NCBI GenBank assembly: GCA_021792355.1
Contig: JAJYUV010000068.1
Coordinates: forward strand, 1 to 5,344
Reading direction: 5' to 3'
DNA from: Thermoplasmata archaeon
GTDB lineage: Archaea > Thermoplasmatota > Thermoplasmata > Thermoplasmatales > GCA-001856825
DNA: 5,344 bases
Shown in pieces: positions 5,171-5,344 of this stretch (the stretch's first letter is position 1; each line of letters starts with the position of its first letter). Made by a program: the position numbers and the translations under genes. A model generated the notes under the pieces. That model did not search any database and was not told the DNA's origin. It was given only the letters and a program-made list of their open reading frames with translations.

Positions 5171-5344
5171 CCTTCTTCCCCTCCCACTCCATCTTGTTGA
5201 TAAGACCCTGAATCACATACTCCACGGCCTGCATTGCATCGTGGAGCATGTCCGTCATGATCTCGAACGTGTCTTCCCTGTTGAACCAGCTGTTGGGGTC
5301 CAATCCATCCTCGTTCCTCCAGGGGAGTTCCCTTATGCCCGGAA
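5163..5344 (-). CDS. Unidentified protein, C-terminal 59 residues only (5' end outside window)
   Basis: The frame enters from the right edge and ends at TGA 5163-5165, giving 59 complete residues. The visible part begins with a polar, Trp-containing stretch (PGIRELPWRNEDGLDPNSWF), then a likely amphipathic helix (FEIMTDMLHDAMQAVEYVI), and ends in a charged tail (KMEWEGKKDD). No family is recognised. Its stop overlaps the start of the 145-residue gene in ATGACTGA, a common arrangement for tightly linked genes whose products are made together. G+C is high for the window (the line 5281-5340 counts 34 of 60). Confidence -1.
   Translation of the reverse strand, partial: PGIRELPWRNEDGLDPNSWFNREDTFEIMTDMLHDAMQAVEYVIQGLINKMEWEGKKDD

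Noticed and set aside
4925..5211. Plus-strand frames 4925-5113 and 4978-5211
   Set aside because: Antisense to the 145-residue gene and its upstream partner, which have a ribosome site, start/stop overlap and terminator in their favour.
1..5344. CRISPR array or insertion sequence
   Set aside because: No regularly spaced repeats and no transposase motif or paired terminal inverted repeats with target duplications could be seen.

Overview
The window looks archaeal, most probably from the Thermoplasmata (Thermoplasmatales-like), though no marker gene proves it. The case rests on AT-rich TATA-type boxes about 25 bases before gene starts, an apparently leaderless regulator gene, an oligo-T terminator with no hairpin, purine-rich Shine-Dalgarno sites only at internal operon genes, and arginine encoded almost entirely by AGA/AGG. 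The lineage call is an inference of moderate confidence.

Left part (1-2417). Two minus-strand genes form an operon: a short-chain dehydrogenase/reductase (1030-1680), then, 11 bases downstream and behind a strong GGAGG site, a QueA-family S-adenosylmethionine:tRNA ribosyltransferase-isomerase (1-1018, running off the left edge with only a few C-terminal residues missing). Divergent from them, across an 83-base promoter region, is a winged-helix regulator (1773-2417). Its C-terminal cysteine pattern is that of the COG2345/SufR group, whose studied members sense Fe-S clusters. A plausible but unproven reading is a small regulated module: redox- or Fe-S-responsive control of an SDR plus a SAM-dependent ribosyl transferase-like enzyme.

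Middle (2418-3305). There is no convincing gene in 888 bases. The region holds a fragment that looks like a decayed coding sequence (about 2495-2683), a well-formed compound hairpin (2693-2746), possible membrane-protein debris on the minus strand (about 2776-3076), and a cluster of overlapping inverted repeats (3218-3258). It looks like a decay or junction zone.

Right part (3306-5344). All genes are on the minus strand. A 400-residue major facilitator transporter (3306-4508) has its own promoter and a TTG start. Upstream of it is a separate unit: the tail of an unidentified gene (5163-5344) overlaps by 8 bases an unidentified 145-residue protein gene (4733-5170), which ends just before a T7 terminator tract (4711-4717). 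Sampled lines on this side are clearly richer in G+C than the left side (about 47-57% against 33-43%), hinting that the left module and the right genes have different histories.
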